Numbered from the stretch's first letter, positions 1 through 13,963 are shown. The stretch is 64,000 nt of DNA from Phalacrocorax aristotelis (GCF_949628215.1 NC_134277.1:868001-932000); one strand, 5' to 3'. Program-made: numbers and translations. The notes: generated by a model from the sequence alone, not told the origin.

Positions 1-3000
1 CGTTTGAGGGCCAGCCGGCTTGCTCAAGCAGCAAGCGTCAGTGTCAATTATGTTCTTCACAACTGTTTGTCCTTAAGACATTAGGATGTCTTAAAAATTA
101 AAATCTTTAAAAGACTTTAATTTTAAGACTTTGTTTTGGTCTTTCTGTGGTTTAAATTAGGTTTAATATTCTAATTCTACCTTCCCAAGGTATCAGGATG
201 CTGGACACCAAGTGTCTTACATCCTCCTCTGGAACCACCTCCCTGCTTGCCACACGGGCCACCTCCTCTGCTTAAGGAAAGTGAAACGCTCCCTCCTTTG
301 AGGGAGAATTAACTTCATGCACCAAGTGTGAGCTCAGCATCCCAAGATTCACACCTTGCATAGGCCTACCAGGATCCCAGACCCCAGTGGGGCGCTCAGG
401 CGTCTCGGCTATACTGGCTCCACACGGCCTTGGGTGCTCGCTAGTGAGGAGCGGCCCCACATGGTGCTGAGCAGCCCTGGTTTGCAACTTCAGACAACTC
501 TACGTTGCTTTTACATGGTCAACATACCTTGATGTGTCCTCCTTCGTACTCATAGGGGTATCTACAATCAATTATCACGCATTCCTTGATGAAGCTCGCA
601 AACTTCCCAGTCAGCACAGACACAATCTGAATTAAAAAAAACCCAAACAAAAAACCCCCAGAGTTCAGTTATTTCAAGATGGTTTTGCGTTGTTCCCCCC
701 ACCCCAGTAAGGAATTTTTCTTACTGTCCCTGGAGCACATACCATTTCTGAGTCAATATATTTTAAATCTTGGTGTTTCCCATCAACGGTGTGGAATAAA
801 TAACCCTGTAAGACAGACAGCATTTAATTGAGACAATCCCAAACGTGAGCCGCGTAGGCGATAGCACAGTGTCCGGCAGTTCACTTTGTAATACAGACAC
901 TTTGTTGGCAAGAATCTCTTCAAAGCTCAAGAGTTAAAACTAAGAATACTAAAAGTCAGGGATAGAATTTTATTTTTGGCTCCTATACTGAGGGAATTTT
1001 GTAGATCTTTTTGAGTAACCACAAATGAATCGCTATGAAAGCGCCCCTCTCACCGACAGCCCTTCCTAGGAATTCGAGTATGTACAGTTAAAGGGCAGTG
1101 CTTTACTTGGGCTGCTTTGAGGCCACTTGAATTAACACTTGACCATTAAATCGCTTGAATTACCTTCGAGAAGTCACCAATAAGGTCTCTCTGGTCACTG
1201 TCCAAAATGCTTTCGATCTCTGCTGTGGAGGATTGCGTCTTTACCATTTTCAAACTCTAGAGGAACACGGGTTAGAGATCAGTGCCGAGTACCGACAGCA
1301 GAGAGATCCTTTTCCCGTAACGTAACACAAAACTCAGAGTTTACCCTGAGGCCCTGAACTACGACTCCCCAGCCTCCCCTTCGGATTAAGGCAAAGCTCA
1401 GGCTCAAGAGTATGCAATTGCTGCGCCAGCTCCCGCACGATGCGGGAGAACGCAGTTCTGCTAGGTCAGCAATTCACCCGAAGAAGCTCCCTCGCGAACC
1501 TTCATAAACCAGCCACCTATATGAGATCCCCTCCTACTCAATGCCGTTACAGCGTCAGATGCCAAGCCACCGACCGTTGAACCCTCCGAAGGTGTTCCAG
1601 GCAGGCTTTTCCTCTTCTTGCTTTTCCCTGGAGAATTCTCTTCCTGGGACCTCTCCATCCTCTTCTGGGTGGTTCTTCCTACACCACTAGGCTGAGACGA
1701 AGAGCCAAACAACCGGCATCGTTTGCCCTGCGAGGAAGGAGAGGTGTTAAGAGTTGTCTAGCAAAGATTTAGATTAGAGACTAAGCAAGCCTCAGACTTC
1801 CAGGCTATTACAAGTTTTGCCTTATCTGAGACCCTGCCACTGCACAGCAACCGCAGGGCATTAGCCGGGTCGTCTAAATTCAGGGCCTTGTTTGCTGCTG
1901 CGTGGACTGGGTGAGCTTGGAGCAGCAGAAGCAATAAGATGTGCTAGCAGAGTGCTTTATACCAATTAACAGATGATCTATCAACAGATTAAAGAGCTTT
2001 TTGCTGGAGTCTAAACTCCCTTCGCAGTCTATTATCAGAATATCAGGCTACAGGCATTCCAGGTAAGTCTGTGCAAAACATACTCAAGATATGTCAACAA
2101 GTATCTGATAAGGGAAGCCAAGATCATCTTGCATTTATGAAGTGTTTTTGTAAAAAGAAAGTTCACGCTTATATACGTGGACAATGGGCATTGTTCTGCA
2201 CTGACAAAGGCTTCCAGGTAAACAGGCTTTAGAGATAACAGAGTACTGAAGGGGTTTATGCTGTGTTGTTATTAGGGATACAGGATCAGAGACAGTGGGA
2301 TCGCTTGTCCCAGCAGTGAAAACGGCTGCCAGGACAAAGTCCCCGTCTCTGTTCTGTTGTGCTCTGCCAGAACACTCACCCGATTGTCTGTTTTCCTCAT
2401 GACTAGTGGAGCAGTCCAGAGGCTCGCCACATCAGATGGCATCTCCTCATCGTTCTGAGGGGAAGAAAAAAAAAAAAAGTTCATTCTCATCTATTTCACC
2501 GTGGGCTGTAAATAGCCACAGCTTCTGCACAGCTCCGGCAAACATTCCAGCTGAGTTCAGCTGTCAGAGCGGTTCTAGGAACATAACTCGATTACTAGCC
2601 CAATACTCAGTGAAGTAACAGCCGAGCTGAGACATGTTGGCGAAGGTAAGTTACACCAGCTCATTGACCGATAAACAATGCGGCTCCTCCAAAGCTTTAA
2701 GCATTTAAAATTCAATTAGAAGCAGCCTTCTATTTAAGTGGCTCAAAAGCAAATACCTCCTCCAGCTCTTTCAGCAAGTTTCTAAAGAAAAACGCCAACT
2801 GTTCAGATAATTCTCTCTAGTAACGCAAATTCTCATCTGCCAATAGGAACAGCAGCAGTTCTTCAACTGGCTGCTGTTCACACCCCAAGCAAATCCACCA
2901 TCTGCACTAGGAAAGAGCACATATTAGACAGACACTGAAATGTAGGAGCTGAAAGAGGTGCTAACTCAGGCTCCAGGGTTCCCTAGTACCTGGCTTTTTG

Positions 3001-6000
3001 CCACTTGACTTACCACACCGACTTCCGCTACAGCACACGTGCGCCAGGGACACGCGTTGCTGGTAGACTATCAATGTTAAGACAGACCCGATTTTGAAGC
3101 TTCCGACGTATTTCCTCTGCACATACCTTCAAATCTTGCTCATCTAGCAGCTCCAGGAATCCATCGTCATCTTCACTTTCAGAGGAAGTCAGAGAAGACT
3201 GCTGCAGGAAAGCTGGCCTGGCGTTCTCCTGTTCACCCATGGGTATTTCACCAGCAGGAAACTGAGACAAGACAGTTAGTTTGAACAACATTCCTTCTCT
3301 TTACTGCGGGACGCTGTGACCCCACAGGCGGTGCCATGCCTCGCGCTGCACTACAGAGAACAGGTGTTATTCTGCCGCCTAGAATACACTGGCTTAGGCA
3401 AACCCCAAATGGAGCTCCAATGCTTTTATTTGATCCTCACAACAGCAGAGTGCTTCATTAGCCTCGTTAAGCAATAACCCTCTTCTCTGGAAGAGGCTAT
3501 CCAGCGAAGGCGTGAAGGAGAAATGGGTGGTGTCACTAGGAACAAGAACTAACAAACTCTGCAGCTGATAAGCACAAGATCAAGAGCACTGAGCAGGATG
3601 AAGGACTACCAGATTCAAGGGGTGGAGACAAGACTTAGTCCCCCCAGCTCTGTGTCTCTGCAAGGACCCATCATGTTCTTTCAGTTGCTTTTTCTAAGCA
3701 ACACAATATGAATAAGGTCATTTTCCTCCCGCACATCATTTCTGGACATAAGATTCAGTTGTGTCTACACAGTTGGCTTCGTTGTTCCAAGTGCATCTGC
3801 CTCAACAGAAATACCTGCTTCACTGACAGTGAAAGCAGTTTCAAGCTAGCTTCCCCTCTTCCACATCGGTGTCCGCCCTCCCTTGACTTACTGCAGCGTA
3901 ACCGCAGCTCGGTTTCACTTTTCACACACTACAGAACAATCCATGTTTCAAACTTCTGACCATCTCATGAGCCAAACGTGAGGAGTGTTTTCTTATCTGG
4001 CAGACGGATACGGGTTTTTTTCTTTGGCACATGAATAGTGGTAATTAACAGCATCGTCTTAGAATCCCAATGAAGTTCTTGCTCCCAGACAGCAGGCGTG
4101 CACAGGATCAGGTGAGAATTAGTTGCAAAGAACACTTTATTACTTACTGTCTGAGCTGGAGAGGAATTCTGCCTTGGTCCAGGAACCCCTTTTCCGTCAC
4201 GGGAATGGACGTGCACAGAACTACGAGAAGCTGGTTTGGTCGGCTTCTTAAACTCAAACGATTCCTGAATTAAGAAGGAGCCAAGCGATCATTTTACCAA
4301 GACTACAGCCTGTGTAAGCTGCTAGGATCCTTTTATCTTTTTAGGTCTTCTTTTTTTTAAAAACTACCTGACATTTTGGATTTAAGTTCCCTGGTGCCAA
4401 TAGGAACTGCCCGAAGGCAAATGTTTTCAAATTAGAGATGTTACAATAGCAATTCGTTTAACATTATCAAGCTTTTATCCTCTTGATATCACCTACAGGC
4501 TTAAGGCTTTTCTAATTCTTCTGTCAGTCAACTCCTCTGCAAAAGAAATAATTTTTAAAAGGCAGCCAACACTGCGTCCTGACACCCACTCTCCTGTAGA
4601 GACCTGTCAGAGTCCTGCCGAAGGGATTTCTAGCAGCAAGGCCCTTCAGACCAAGCAGGCAGAAGGACACTGGTGCTGTGAGGAGCCAGGGCTCCCCATG
4701 CCAGCAGTGGAAAGAGATGAGGGGACCTAACTCAACAGCTTTCTGGAGGCCCCCCTGGGAGCCATCTAAAGCTAGCAGTAGGAATACCTTTTCCCTTGCC
4801 GCAGCCCAAAAGCAATCAGGCTCACCAGCATGAAGGTGGAGCTGCAGAGTCTTCCAAATTTTTATTAACCTCTAATCAGTTTGCCTTGGCTACAATCAGT
4901 GCTGTCACACTTCACTGCAAGTTCCCCTAAGACAAGCTACGCAAAACTTTTATGTCTGAGCTACCGCCTGGCAGAGCGTAACAGAAGGCTTTTCCACCAC
5001 ATCCACTGCTGAAGGCGTGTGCTCCATCAGCTCCCCCGGTACCGCCTCTTACCCCACGTCATCGCAGGCAACAGAAAGCAACACTTACATTCTCCTTATT
5101 TTCATCTTGTTCCAATGGTTGAAAAGCATCGCTATCCAGAGAATCGGAATGGTTTCTCTTCAGAGCAGGGCTGGATCCCAGGAGGCTTTGCTGCAACGTT
5201 TATAGAGAAGTGCCGGTTCAGTATTGTGCAATATAGTCTTTGCACAACCACGTTTTAAGCAAAACGGGGTAATAGAGACCGTCAGGTCTCTCGACTACAA
5301 AGTCGTGCAAACTATGTGCAGGAATCTTATGCCGACATCAGTACAGGCACCAAAATGCTTCAACTGCTCTAGCAACAAAGCCAGATCACTGAAATTTCAC
5401 ATTAACTTAAATGAGATCTGGAGTTTACAAGCTGTAATTTTGACAGTTTTCATTAAGTACCACAGCAGCTGTTTTTGAAGACAAAAAATTAACAACTTAT
5501 GGAATGTATCCAAATAAAAATGCTTAATGTGCTAAATCCTTCAACATTTATACAAGGCCGATACCACCCTCACTTACTGGCAGTGAATGTATTCTTCTGA
5601 AAGGCGTTCGAGTGCTACGATGAAAAAGAAACAAAGATTTAGTTCAACATTTTGTTTTAAAAGACTGTAACCTGAACAGAACTCGCTTCCCCCACTCCCC
5701 AGTAACACTCCATAAGCTACAACAGTCGCTGACAAAGAAGTTAAAAAAGAAGTATACTTACTTCAGCCTGCTGGATTCAAGAATTGCTTTCTCAAACCTA
5801 AAAGCAAGTGAGATGCCCCACCGTTAGCACCGAAGGACAGTACACTAAAAATCAGCCTTGTACGTAAGTCACGGAGCGTTCTGCTGAGCAGAAGCCAACA
5901 TGCTTCTCGATGACACTTTGTCATCCTCAAAAGCTACTTATATCCTAGTTTTTGAAACACTAGCTAGACTCCTCCCCCTCCTTTCCTTAAATTCTTTTCA

Positions 6001-9000
6001 GCGTTGTTTAGACAAGAAGCTAGGTTAAAGGAAGAAGAGCTCCGTGAATCAGAGACCAAGGGCATCTGCCCCCCATCCCTGGGAACAGAAGATTAGGAAA
6101 AGAAAAATAATCTAACTGAGTGGCAGATTCAAAGCTAAGAGCAACCGCTTGGTATCAGTTAAGGCATATACAGGATAAATTGTAATTTAAGCGTTGAGTG
6201 AAAATTGCAACTTACATGCAATGTGGTGCAGCCTCAGACTCCTGGTAAGGTGCCAATGTCATGCTCAAACAGTCTGCTTGGTACGACACGTTAACTCAGT
6301 CACCCAAGACTCATTAAGTACTTTGGGGCACAGACAAGACAAAGCCTAGCATCTCAAGCTGCAGAGCACTACAGCCCACGCTTCTACGGGTTTGAGAGAG
6401 AAGAGCCCACTGCACACATGCCAGCAAAGGAAAGCCACGTCAAGCCTCTCGTCAGCCTACGTTTGTTAATGGTGCAACGTGCAATGCCAGGAGTCAGGCT
6501 TAGCATATGTTACATACGTTTCCTCCATGATATCGTTTGATGTTACGGGACCAGGCGAATCCAAAGCACAACCTGCAGAGGAAAGGCAACGTTTTCTATT
6601 GAGTAGTACCTAGGAAACGCAAAGTATTGGACACTGCTACAGATTTCCTGAGAAAGAGCCTGAGCTCAGAGAGGAAACTGATGTGGAAAGTCCCGTCTGC
6701 AGCCTCTCCTCAGTGGTGGAGTAAATAACAGTGACAGATACTCCATACCATTGGGTTTGCCCGTAGATAATCAGGTGTTAGTGCCTGCAGAAAAGCAGGA
6801 CTAATTAAATTCTAGGCAGGGCTGGGGGTGATATTTTTAATATAGAAGAGAGCGCTACCACATAACCTGGAATATTCTTGGCTTATTCTCTCACACACAC
6901 ATCTTGATAAACAACTTAGTCCTTTAGGGGTTTTTAAGCCATGTTTTTAGTTACACCTCTTCATAGTAAGAGATTTTGGGGTCATTCCAAGAAAAAGGCC
7001 CTTCTTAATTCATGCTAGTGTACTGGAAGCAAGCACTCCATAAATACAAACCAAGTGAAACATTACAGCTAGACAGCATTTAAGTACAGTCAAATATGAA
7101 GCTTAACCACAGATTCCCCATGGAGTTTCTGTACTACAGTGGTATTCACAAGCCCCAGCGACAGGCCAACAGCTTACCAGAACGTGCTCTATACCATCAT
7201 GACAAGACTTGTTGCTACTTTGGTGACTGTGATCTAAACAAACAACTACAAAGAATTAATTTGACTAACATGACAGGTAGTGGTCTCGGTGGAGCAGAAA
7301 CCTTAATCATGAGTGTTTTGTAAGCACTGAAGGCCTGCTTCAGAGACGGGGAAAAAAGAAGAGAGACAAGGAGGAAGCGGAGATTTAGCAATCTCGGTTA
7401 TTCTATCCCACTCTGTGGTTTGCAAGCTATCCTCACGTTTTAGCAGTTCACAGAGTTCCTTTGAAGGCCGAGTGTACCATGCACAGCCAGGCTGGTGCAT
7501 AAATTCAGACAGAGACACCGATTTCAATTCACTGGTCCAGTCCAGTGATGATCAGAAGCTTTTCTGATTCTACAAGTTATGGGGTGATAGCTTATTTCAT
7601 TTTCACTTATAAAACATCCTATTTGAAAAAAAAAAAAAAATACTTCTAGGCAATATCAGTACTCAGATGCAGCTCCCCACGTTTCAGATAAACAATCAGC
7701 TCGTGTCAACAAAAAGCCACAAAAAAAACCCCAAGCCACAAGACAAGCCCTGCCCAGCAGCCTCGATTTGAGCATGCAGAGCAGGCTAGCACAGTTTGGG
7801 TTTAAGGAGAGAAACCACACGGTGACAACTTGCTTTCATCAAAGTTATCACCCTCCAAAGGGCAGAAACTCCGATCGGTCCCATTCAGAGCCGAGCGCAG
7901 ATATGCAACGGATCCCGACAATGAAGAATGAAACCCTATCTCCAGGTCTCCAGACCACAGCCCCAACACGCAGCTATAAACACTCACATGCCAATATCTG
8001 CAAGACACCCCAGACTAGAGAATGGTGGGAATCCAATTCACCAGCGAATCCTATCTTGGGCTATCTTTAGCAGCCTTCATCTCCAGCCATCTCTACCGCA
8101 AGAAAGGCTGATACACTCACGATAAAGGTGTTGACCTACTACCATGTACAGAGCAGAACATCAAGGCAATCAGAAAATGGCAGCGATAAACATCATGCTG
8201 GAGTGCAAAGCATAACAGGTCAGCAACCATGTCTTAACAGCCTTCCCAAGAAAAAAGGAAAAAGCCATCTCTGCCAGAGACCCCCTTGTGGGGCCAGATG
8301 CAGCTTTAACTCCACGCTACTGCTAACATGCTCCAGGACAGCTAAAGCTAAAAACACCCCACCCGCAACCCAGACCATGAACGGCAGAAGCTTGCCAAGT
8401 GATGGCTTGCCTCCCTCCCTCCTTTCAAGAGCGTGAGAAGGGCTGCAGGGACTGCAGGCAGGCAGCATTAGTTCTCTACCAAACCCTGGAAACTGCTTGC
8501 AGCTGAAACCACCTAAAAGACACGCTGCTTTTCATTTCTTACTTATTTATGAAGTGAGAAAGCCATACCTGAGTCTGTCGATTCCGATGACACTGTTCTC
8601 TGCAAACCATTAGTAGTCTTGTTTCCCAGATCTTTCTCAGCGTTTTCATGCCGACTGTGAAGGAAGTTAGGTATTTGCTTTAAATGCTCGTTGAAGCGAG
8701 AAATAAGATATAGGAGTTGCCTGAACGCAGATATACATCCCAGGTAATCATAACCCAAAACCTTTATCATAGGCCAAGCAAAAGGATCCCAGCCTGGCAA
8801 TCCTGCCGACTGCAGCCGCTTGCGCATTGTTGAGTAGATGGACACCACCACCACCAGATCCCCACGCTTACAGGTACCCTCAGATCAGACACCTACGGGG
8901 ACTTCAGCTTCAGGGTTTGCATTTGTTTTCTTAAACCTGCACATGCAGGGCTGACAATATTAGAAGTTAGGCCTCCAAAACAGAGACAGGGAGAGTGTTG

Positions 9001-11472
9001 TTTCAGACAGTCATTCTCCTGATAGCCTTGCACCAAACTACCAGGCTTTTCTCCATGACATACTAACTGTGAGGGGCTTTTTGAAATGATGTTTTAGTGT
9101 CTGTCCGGAGCTTGTGCCTTCACAAATGAAGGTTCTAATACAACAAAGTGACACAGCTTGCAGTAAAACTTTAGAACTAGAAACACTAAGTGTGCAGTTG
9201 GATATTGGTGCCTGGAATCACATTAGCACCTCCCAAACCATTCTCTAGAAACACCTTTATCAGAGCCACATTATTCTTCTCGGGATTGCAACCCTTTCTT
9301 TGGCAGCCACTCATTTCATTATTGTTTTGCATAGAAAATTACCAAACTTCTAACTCAAAATTATTTTTATATGTAGTTATCTCTCAAATTTTGTCTTATC
9401 AACTAAGCAAGCTCTCCTCTGTTCACACAACGATCAGACCAGTCGAAATCATTCTGTAGGTGAAGGGGCTAGGGGCATTCAGAGCCCGACTCAGACTAGC
9501 CCCTGACCTGATGTGTGTGCAAGTACAAACACCACTCTGCGAGCGGGCAGGGAACCTCAAGGCAAGTTCTCCTGCCCGACTGCTGAGCCACATCACACAC
9601 GTGCTCCTTTCATAGGTGGGCAGGGGTCACGGCAGCTTCAATACAGAAAGATATGCATATCATATGTAGCCTTGCTCTGTATTACCCTAAATAAAGGAAA
9701 AGCTACTTGAGTGTGGCTCCTCCATCACATGGGTTAATTAAAAAAAAAAGTGCCAAGGTGCAAGCTGGGGCTACAAGCTCAAAGGACATAATAATGGACA
9801 CGGGGGGGGGCGGGGAGACGACACACGGGACGGGACTGGTGCAAATCGTTTACAGGAATTCCAGGAATCTGAAGGAGGGAAGGATCATAAAGCAGGTGAT
9901 TATAGAAATGAGAATGATATAAAAACAGCAAACAAAGGACAAACATCAGGAAGGCCATCAGGACCAGAGAGCAGGCCAGGGCAAAACTCCTGTTTTGCCA
10001 CCCAAGAGGCAAACTGTAGGAATAACAAGATGAAGGAGTTAGAGACTAGTAACAGCAAAACCAGATTGAGCAACCACATGGTTATGGGGAGAGAGGGGTG
10101 GCAGAGCCCAGAGACTGCAGCATTTTCTGTATGTGAAAGAATAAAGAGAGGAGGGGTATGCAGGACCCGGGTGAAGGTGTGTGTGGGGAGCAAGAAGGAG
10201 GTGAGATGGACGGACACAAAGGTACCAGCATTAATTCGTGGGAGAGGGGAAAGCACCCGGCCCTGGGGCCAGGCACAGGAGCGAGGTGGACGCCCCGAGC
10301 AGAACCAGGGGAAGATGGTGGCACACCACTGGGGAAGATGGCCTGCAGCGCAGGGGCCACGACCACATGTGGGCAGGGGAGCAGGGGCTCCCCTGGGACA
10401 GAGCGGGGGGAAGGCCAAGCCTGGGGGCTCCCTGCGGAGAAAGGGACAGGAGAGAAGGGGACTATTTGGTGGGAGGAGGGGCCCAGAGCAGCAGGAGCGG
10501 GGAGGAGAGCTCTGCAGGAGGGGATGCATCAGGAAAAGGCGGGGGTGGGTGGGTAAGGGAGTCGTGGAGGACTCAGTTTTGCAAGGGCAGTGGGGGGATA
10601 GGAAGAACTCGAGGCCTCATTTTGGGGGGGAGGGGTAAAGAGAAACAGCTCCTCGAGGCCTCGCTTTTTGGGGGGGAGGGTTAGGAGAAGAGATCCTCAA
10701 AGTCTCAGTTTTAAGGGAGGGATGAGGTCCCCAAGGCCTCCCTGGGTGGGGGGTGATTAATAAAAGAGCTCCTCAAGGCTTCAATCGGGGCAGGGGTCGG
10801 GAAAAAGAGATCCACGAGGCCTCACTCTTTTTTTTGGGGGGTGGGGATGGTGAGGGTAGAAGAGTTCCCCGAGACTTGTTTGGGGGGGGGGGGGGGAGCA
10901 GAGGTATAAGACCAGCTCCTTGAGGCCTCGGGAAGGTGGGGGGTGGTAGAAGAAAAGTTTCTCAAGGCCTCACTGGGGGCGTTGGGTGGGCAGTGGATGG
11001 AACGGAAGGAGAACAGCTCTTCGGGGCCTTGCTTTGCTTTTGAAATGGGGGGGGGAAGAAGAGCTCCTCCATGCCGCGCTTCGGGTCCGGAGTGGGGGAG
11101 AGAAGAGGCCCTCGAGGCTTGGGATGGCGGGGGGGTGGGGTGAGGGGGCGTCCCTTAGGCCTCGCTGCGGGCCCGGGGGGGAAGAAAAGAGGGGAACGGG
11201 CCCTCAAGACCCCGGGTTTGGGGTTGGTTTTGGGGGGCGGGGGAGGCATGGCAGAGGCCCTCAGCCAGGAGGAAAGGGGGCGCCCCGAGCCCAGCAGAAG
11301 GGGTCCCCGCCGTGACTGACCCGCGTCCCAGCTGCTCCATGGTGAGGCGCAGGTCAGAGACCGGCGAGAGGTCGGCGGGAAAAAGAGACTTGACCACGGC
11401 GGGTGAAGCCGGGGAGGTCGGGGAGAGGAGCAGGAGGCGGCGGCGGTAGGAACAGCCCGGTGCGGGATCCAT
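1..11472 (-). CDS. CDC25A: CDC25A, M-phase inducer phosphatase (5' part, 13 exons; 3' end outside window)
   Basis: Dual-specificity phosphatase that removes inhibitory phosphates from CDK1/CDK2. Coding exons in transcript order: 11321-11472, 8569-8654, 6518-6572, 5762-5797, 5578-5614, 5089-5190, 4148-4264, 3127-3261, 2380-2454, 1575-1727, 1164-1256, 743-805, 528-626. All have AG/GT borders and together give 401 uninterrupted codons. The start ([18 protein letters not shown]) is placed by similarity to the vertebrate N-terminus with its cyclin-binding RRRL. Visible motifs: phosphodegron SSESTDSG (about residues 73-80), RRIHSLP (Ser about 120), KEN box (154-156), RQNSS Chk-type site (about 190), [10 protein letters not shown] typical of CDC25A, and the start of the rhodanese-fold catalytic domain ([14 protein letters not shown]). 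The HCxxxxxR active site lies beyond position 1. The donor of exon 1575-1727 is the least certain border. Introns are AT-richer than the rest of the window. Confidence 0.96.
10590..11270. repeat. Degenerate G-rich minisatellite in CDC25A intron 1
   Basis: About a dozen diverged units of roughly 40-60 bp, each with a GAGGCCTC-like core followed by a long G run and an AGAGCTCCTC-like segment. It lies within the first intron just inside the CpG island. The open frames here are by-products of the repeat and show no protein family. Confidence 0.7.
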
Positions 11473-11900
11473 TGAGCCGAGACGAGCCGACTTGAGTTGA
11501 ACCGAGACGAGACGAGCCGAGCCTTCCCGTCCTCCTGTCAGCGCAGCCTTCACCGCTTTCACCCCAGCCGCTACCCGTCGCCCGCTCCGAAGCTGGCGCC
11601 AAACCTCCCCTCCACCAATCAAAACCCTCCTCTACGCGACGTTTGAAGGAGGCGGGTGTTTTTTCTCAAATCTCCCCGCCCACGGCGCTCGTTCTGACCA
11701 GTAAGAACGGCGACGGGCGCCTCACTCCCCGCCTCCAACTGTTGCTTGACGCCGCTCCTATCCAATAGAGAAGCCAGCCAATAGGGTGCTGCAAGTAGCA
11801 TGCAAGCCAAAGGAAGACTACATGTCCCAGCATGCAACGCTGGGTGTCCCGCCTTGCCCTTCTCGGCGTTGCATGATGGGAAATGTAGTCCCGGCCTCAC
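11473..11900 (-). promoter_or_regulatory. CDC25A CpG promoter with E2F, CCAAT and paired ZNF143/THAP11-type sites
   Basis: GC-rich region directly upstream of the CDC25A start. A perfect E2F consensus TTTGGCGC is on the minus strand at 11596-11603, fitting the known E2F control of CDC25A. CCAAT boxes lie at 11615-11619, 11762-11766 and 11778-11782. A CGCG followed by TTTGAA (11635-11647) resembles a CDE/CHR cell-cycle element, though it is oriented away from the gene. Two SBS/GFY-type motifs face each other: ACTACATGTCCCAGCATGC (starting 11817) and GCATGATGGGAAATGTAGT (ending 11889). Motif calls are by eye. Confidence 0.75.
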
Positions 11901-12074
11901 CAGGGCTCCCCTCCCGCCGCCGCATCGCCGGCTGGCTCCCTTCAGCCGTACCTCACCCACCCGGGCCCGAGGGAAAGCGGCTAAAACGGGGAACGATGAG
12001 GGGAAAAAGGGCATAAAGTCGGCACGTAACTGGGCCTCGGTGAGCCGAGGAACCCTTCCCGCATCGTTCCCTAC

Positions 12075-12630
12075 TCAGCAGGAGCATGGCAGGGATGGGG
12101 CCCCTGTGCTCGGCCCTGGGGAGGCCCCACCTCGAATGCCGGGCTCAGGTTTGGGCCCCTCGGGACAAGAAGGGCCTTGAGGGGTTGGAGCGTGTCCAGA
12201 GAAGGGCAGCGGGGCTGGGGCAGGGTCTGGAGCACAAGTGTGCTGGGGGGCAGCTGAGGGGGCTGGGGGGGGTTAGCCTGGAGAAGAGGGGGCTGAGGGG
12301 AGCCCTTCTCGCTCTCTGCAGCTGCCTGAGAGGGGCTGGAGTGAGGGAGGGGCTGGTCTCTGCTCCCAAGTCACCAGTGACAGGACGAGAGGGAACGGCC
12401 TCAGGCTGCGCGAGGGGAGGGTTAGGTTGGGTGTGAGGGAAATGCCTTCCCTGCCAGAGGGGTCAGGGGTTGGCACAGGCTGCCCAGGGAGGTGGGGGAG
12501 TCACCGTCCCTGGGGGGGGTTCAAAAAACCTGGGGACGTGGTTTAGGAGGCCTGGGGGCGCTGGGCTGGTGGTTGGACTTGATGATCTTAGAGCTTAGAG
12601 ATGACCTTAATGACTCTGATTCTATGGTTT
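12075..12630 (+). mobile_element. CR1 LINE fragment, 5'-truncated, 3' end present
   Basis: Typical avian CR1 3' region read on the plus strand: a GGCCTCAGGCTGCGC-like segment, GGCACAGGCTGCCCAGG, TGGTTGGACTTGATGATC and a terminal GATTCTATG. It begins abruptly near 12075 and holds only the last part of the reverse-transcriptase ORF and the 3' UTR. It sits just beyond the CDC25A promoter and closely resembles the copy at 40672-41600. Confidence 0.9.
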
Positions 12631-13940
12631 CTCCCCAAAAGAGCTCTTTGTGAGAACAATAACGAGCGGTATCACCAGAGAAGCAGCGGCCGCTTCTGTG
12701 AGGCATTCAGTGAACAACAGTGTGAAAATAAGAAGCCAGCATGCATCCCTGCAGCACTGAGACAGGGCTCATGGAGCAATGGCACTTGTGAAATTGGGGA
12801 AGAGAAACTTGAATTCACTGCATCCTCATGTCAGTGTGCAGGGCAGTGCAGAAAGCAGGCACAATTTGGCCGCTACAAATAACCTCTGCAGTCACTCACT
12901 CGTGTCCTCTACCTGTAAGAGGCCGTGATATTTACCCAGGCACTATTATTTGCCTTAAAACTGGACACAGGCCCAGCTTTTCAGAGGACCCATTCCCTAC
13001 CCTGTCCCCTGCCTACAGTCACAGAGCAGAACAGAGGCAGCCATGGTTGTGCTGTGGAAAGGAGGGGACTCCTTGCATGAGTTGTCCCTCAGACCTGCCT
13101 GGTTGTGGACACTGCAGGGGTGGGAGGAGCCGTCCCAGCTCCAAAACACATGGACCCATTTTACAGGTGGAGAAACAGGGCGATACAGTGAAGTGCTCAG
13201 GACACGCAGCATGGCTCCAGGAGGCCGTGCATCTTCTTCTCCTCGCGTAAGGGTTTGCAGATCTCTGCTGTCAAGCCGAGTCCCTGGCAGACGTGCTCTG
13301 CTGGATCTCCCTGCCGTGGTTTCAGAGGCCACTGCCTCCAGCTGCAGGGCTGATCGCATCAGGTCCAGCGTTCTCAGCCTGATACAGAGACGCGAAGGCC
13401 TGACTGGGGGGATCCCACACCTCCAGGACATGATCCATGTCCCTCTGCCTGGGCCCTGCCACCCACCAGATTCACACGATGCTCCTGGTTCCAGGATTAG
13501 CCAACATGGCATTTAGTCCCTCTCTGACCACCCAGGATCTCACAGATCCCCATCACACCCATCACTGCTGCTCTTCGAGCCTGGAGATGCTCGGGCTGTG
13601 CCCTCACTCCAGCTCCCCAGTTGGCCCTCTCCCCTCCCTGAACATTTTCCCTTCAAGCAACAGTTTTTACAGTTTTACATGAGCAACTACCACCACTATT
13701 AGCAGCTCTGTGGCTCCACCCTGAGTTCCTAGCTGTGGGGTGGCTGTATCCCCACACTGCTCACAACACAGCACACCACACCAAGCCAAAGCAAGCCATG
13801 CAGCGCTGCCAAACGCCAGCATGGGCAATCAGAGTATCTCCCCTGCCTCTTTCTTGCTTATTTTTGAGTGTCCTCAGCACCCGCAGGGACAGGTGTGACA
13901 CTGTGAGATCTGCCCCAAATACCAGCATGCAGGCACCCCC
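12631..13940. other. Spacer between CR1 and the TRIM gene; no gene seen
   Basis: Moderately GC-rich unique-looking sequence. Several short open frames occur on both strands, but none shows a domain, a consistent pair of splice sites, or a promoter. I see no RNA gene here. Confidence 0.5.
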
Positions 13941-13957
13941 AGGTGAGACAACGCATC

Positions 13958-13963
13958 TTTAAT
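13958..13963 (-). other. Polyadenylation signal ATTAAA for the TRIM gene
   Basis: ATTAAA on the minus strand, about 165 bp beyond the TRIM stop codon (14127). It gives a short 3' UTR. It is the first canonical-type signal after the stop. Confidence 0.6.
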
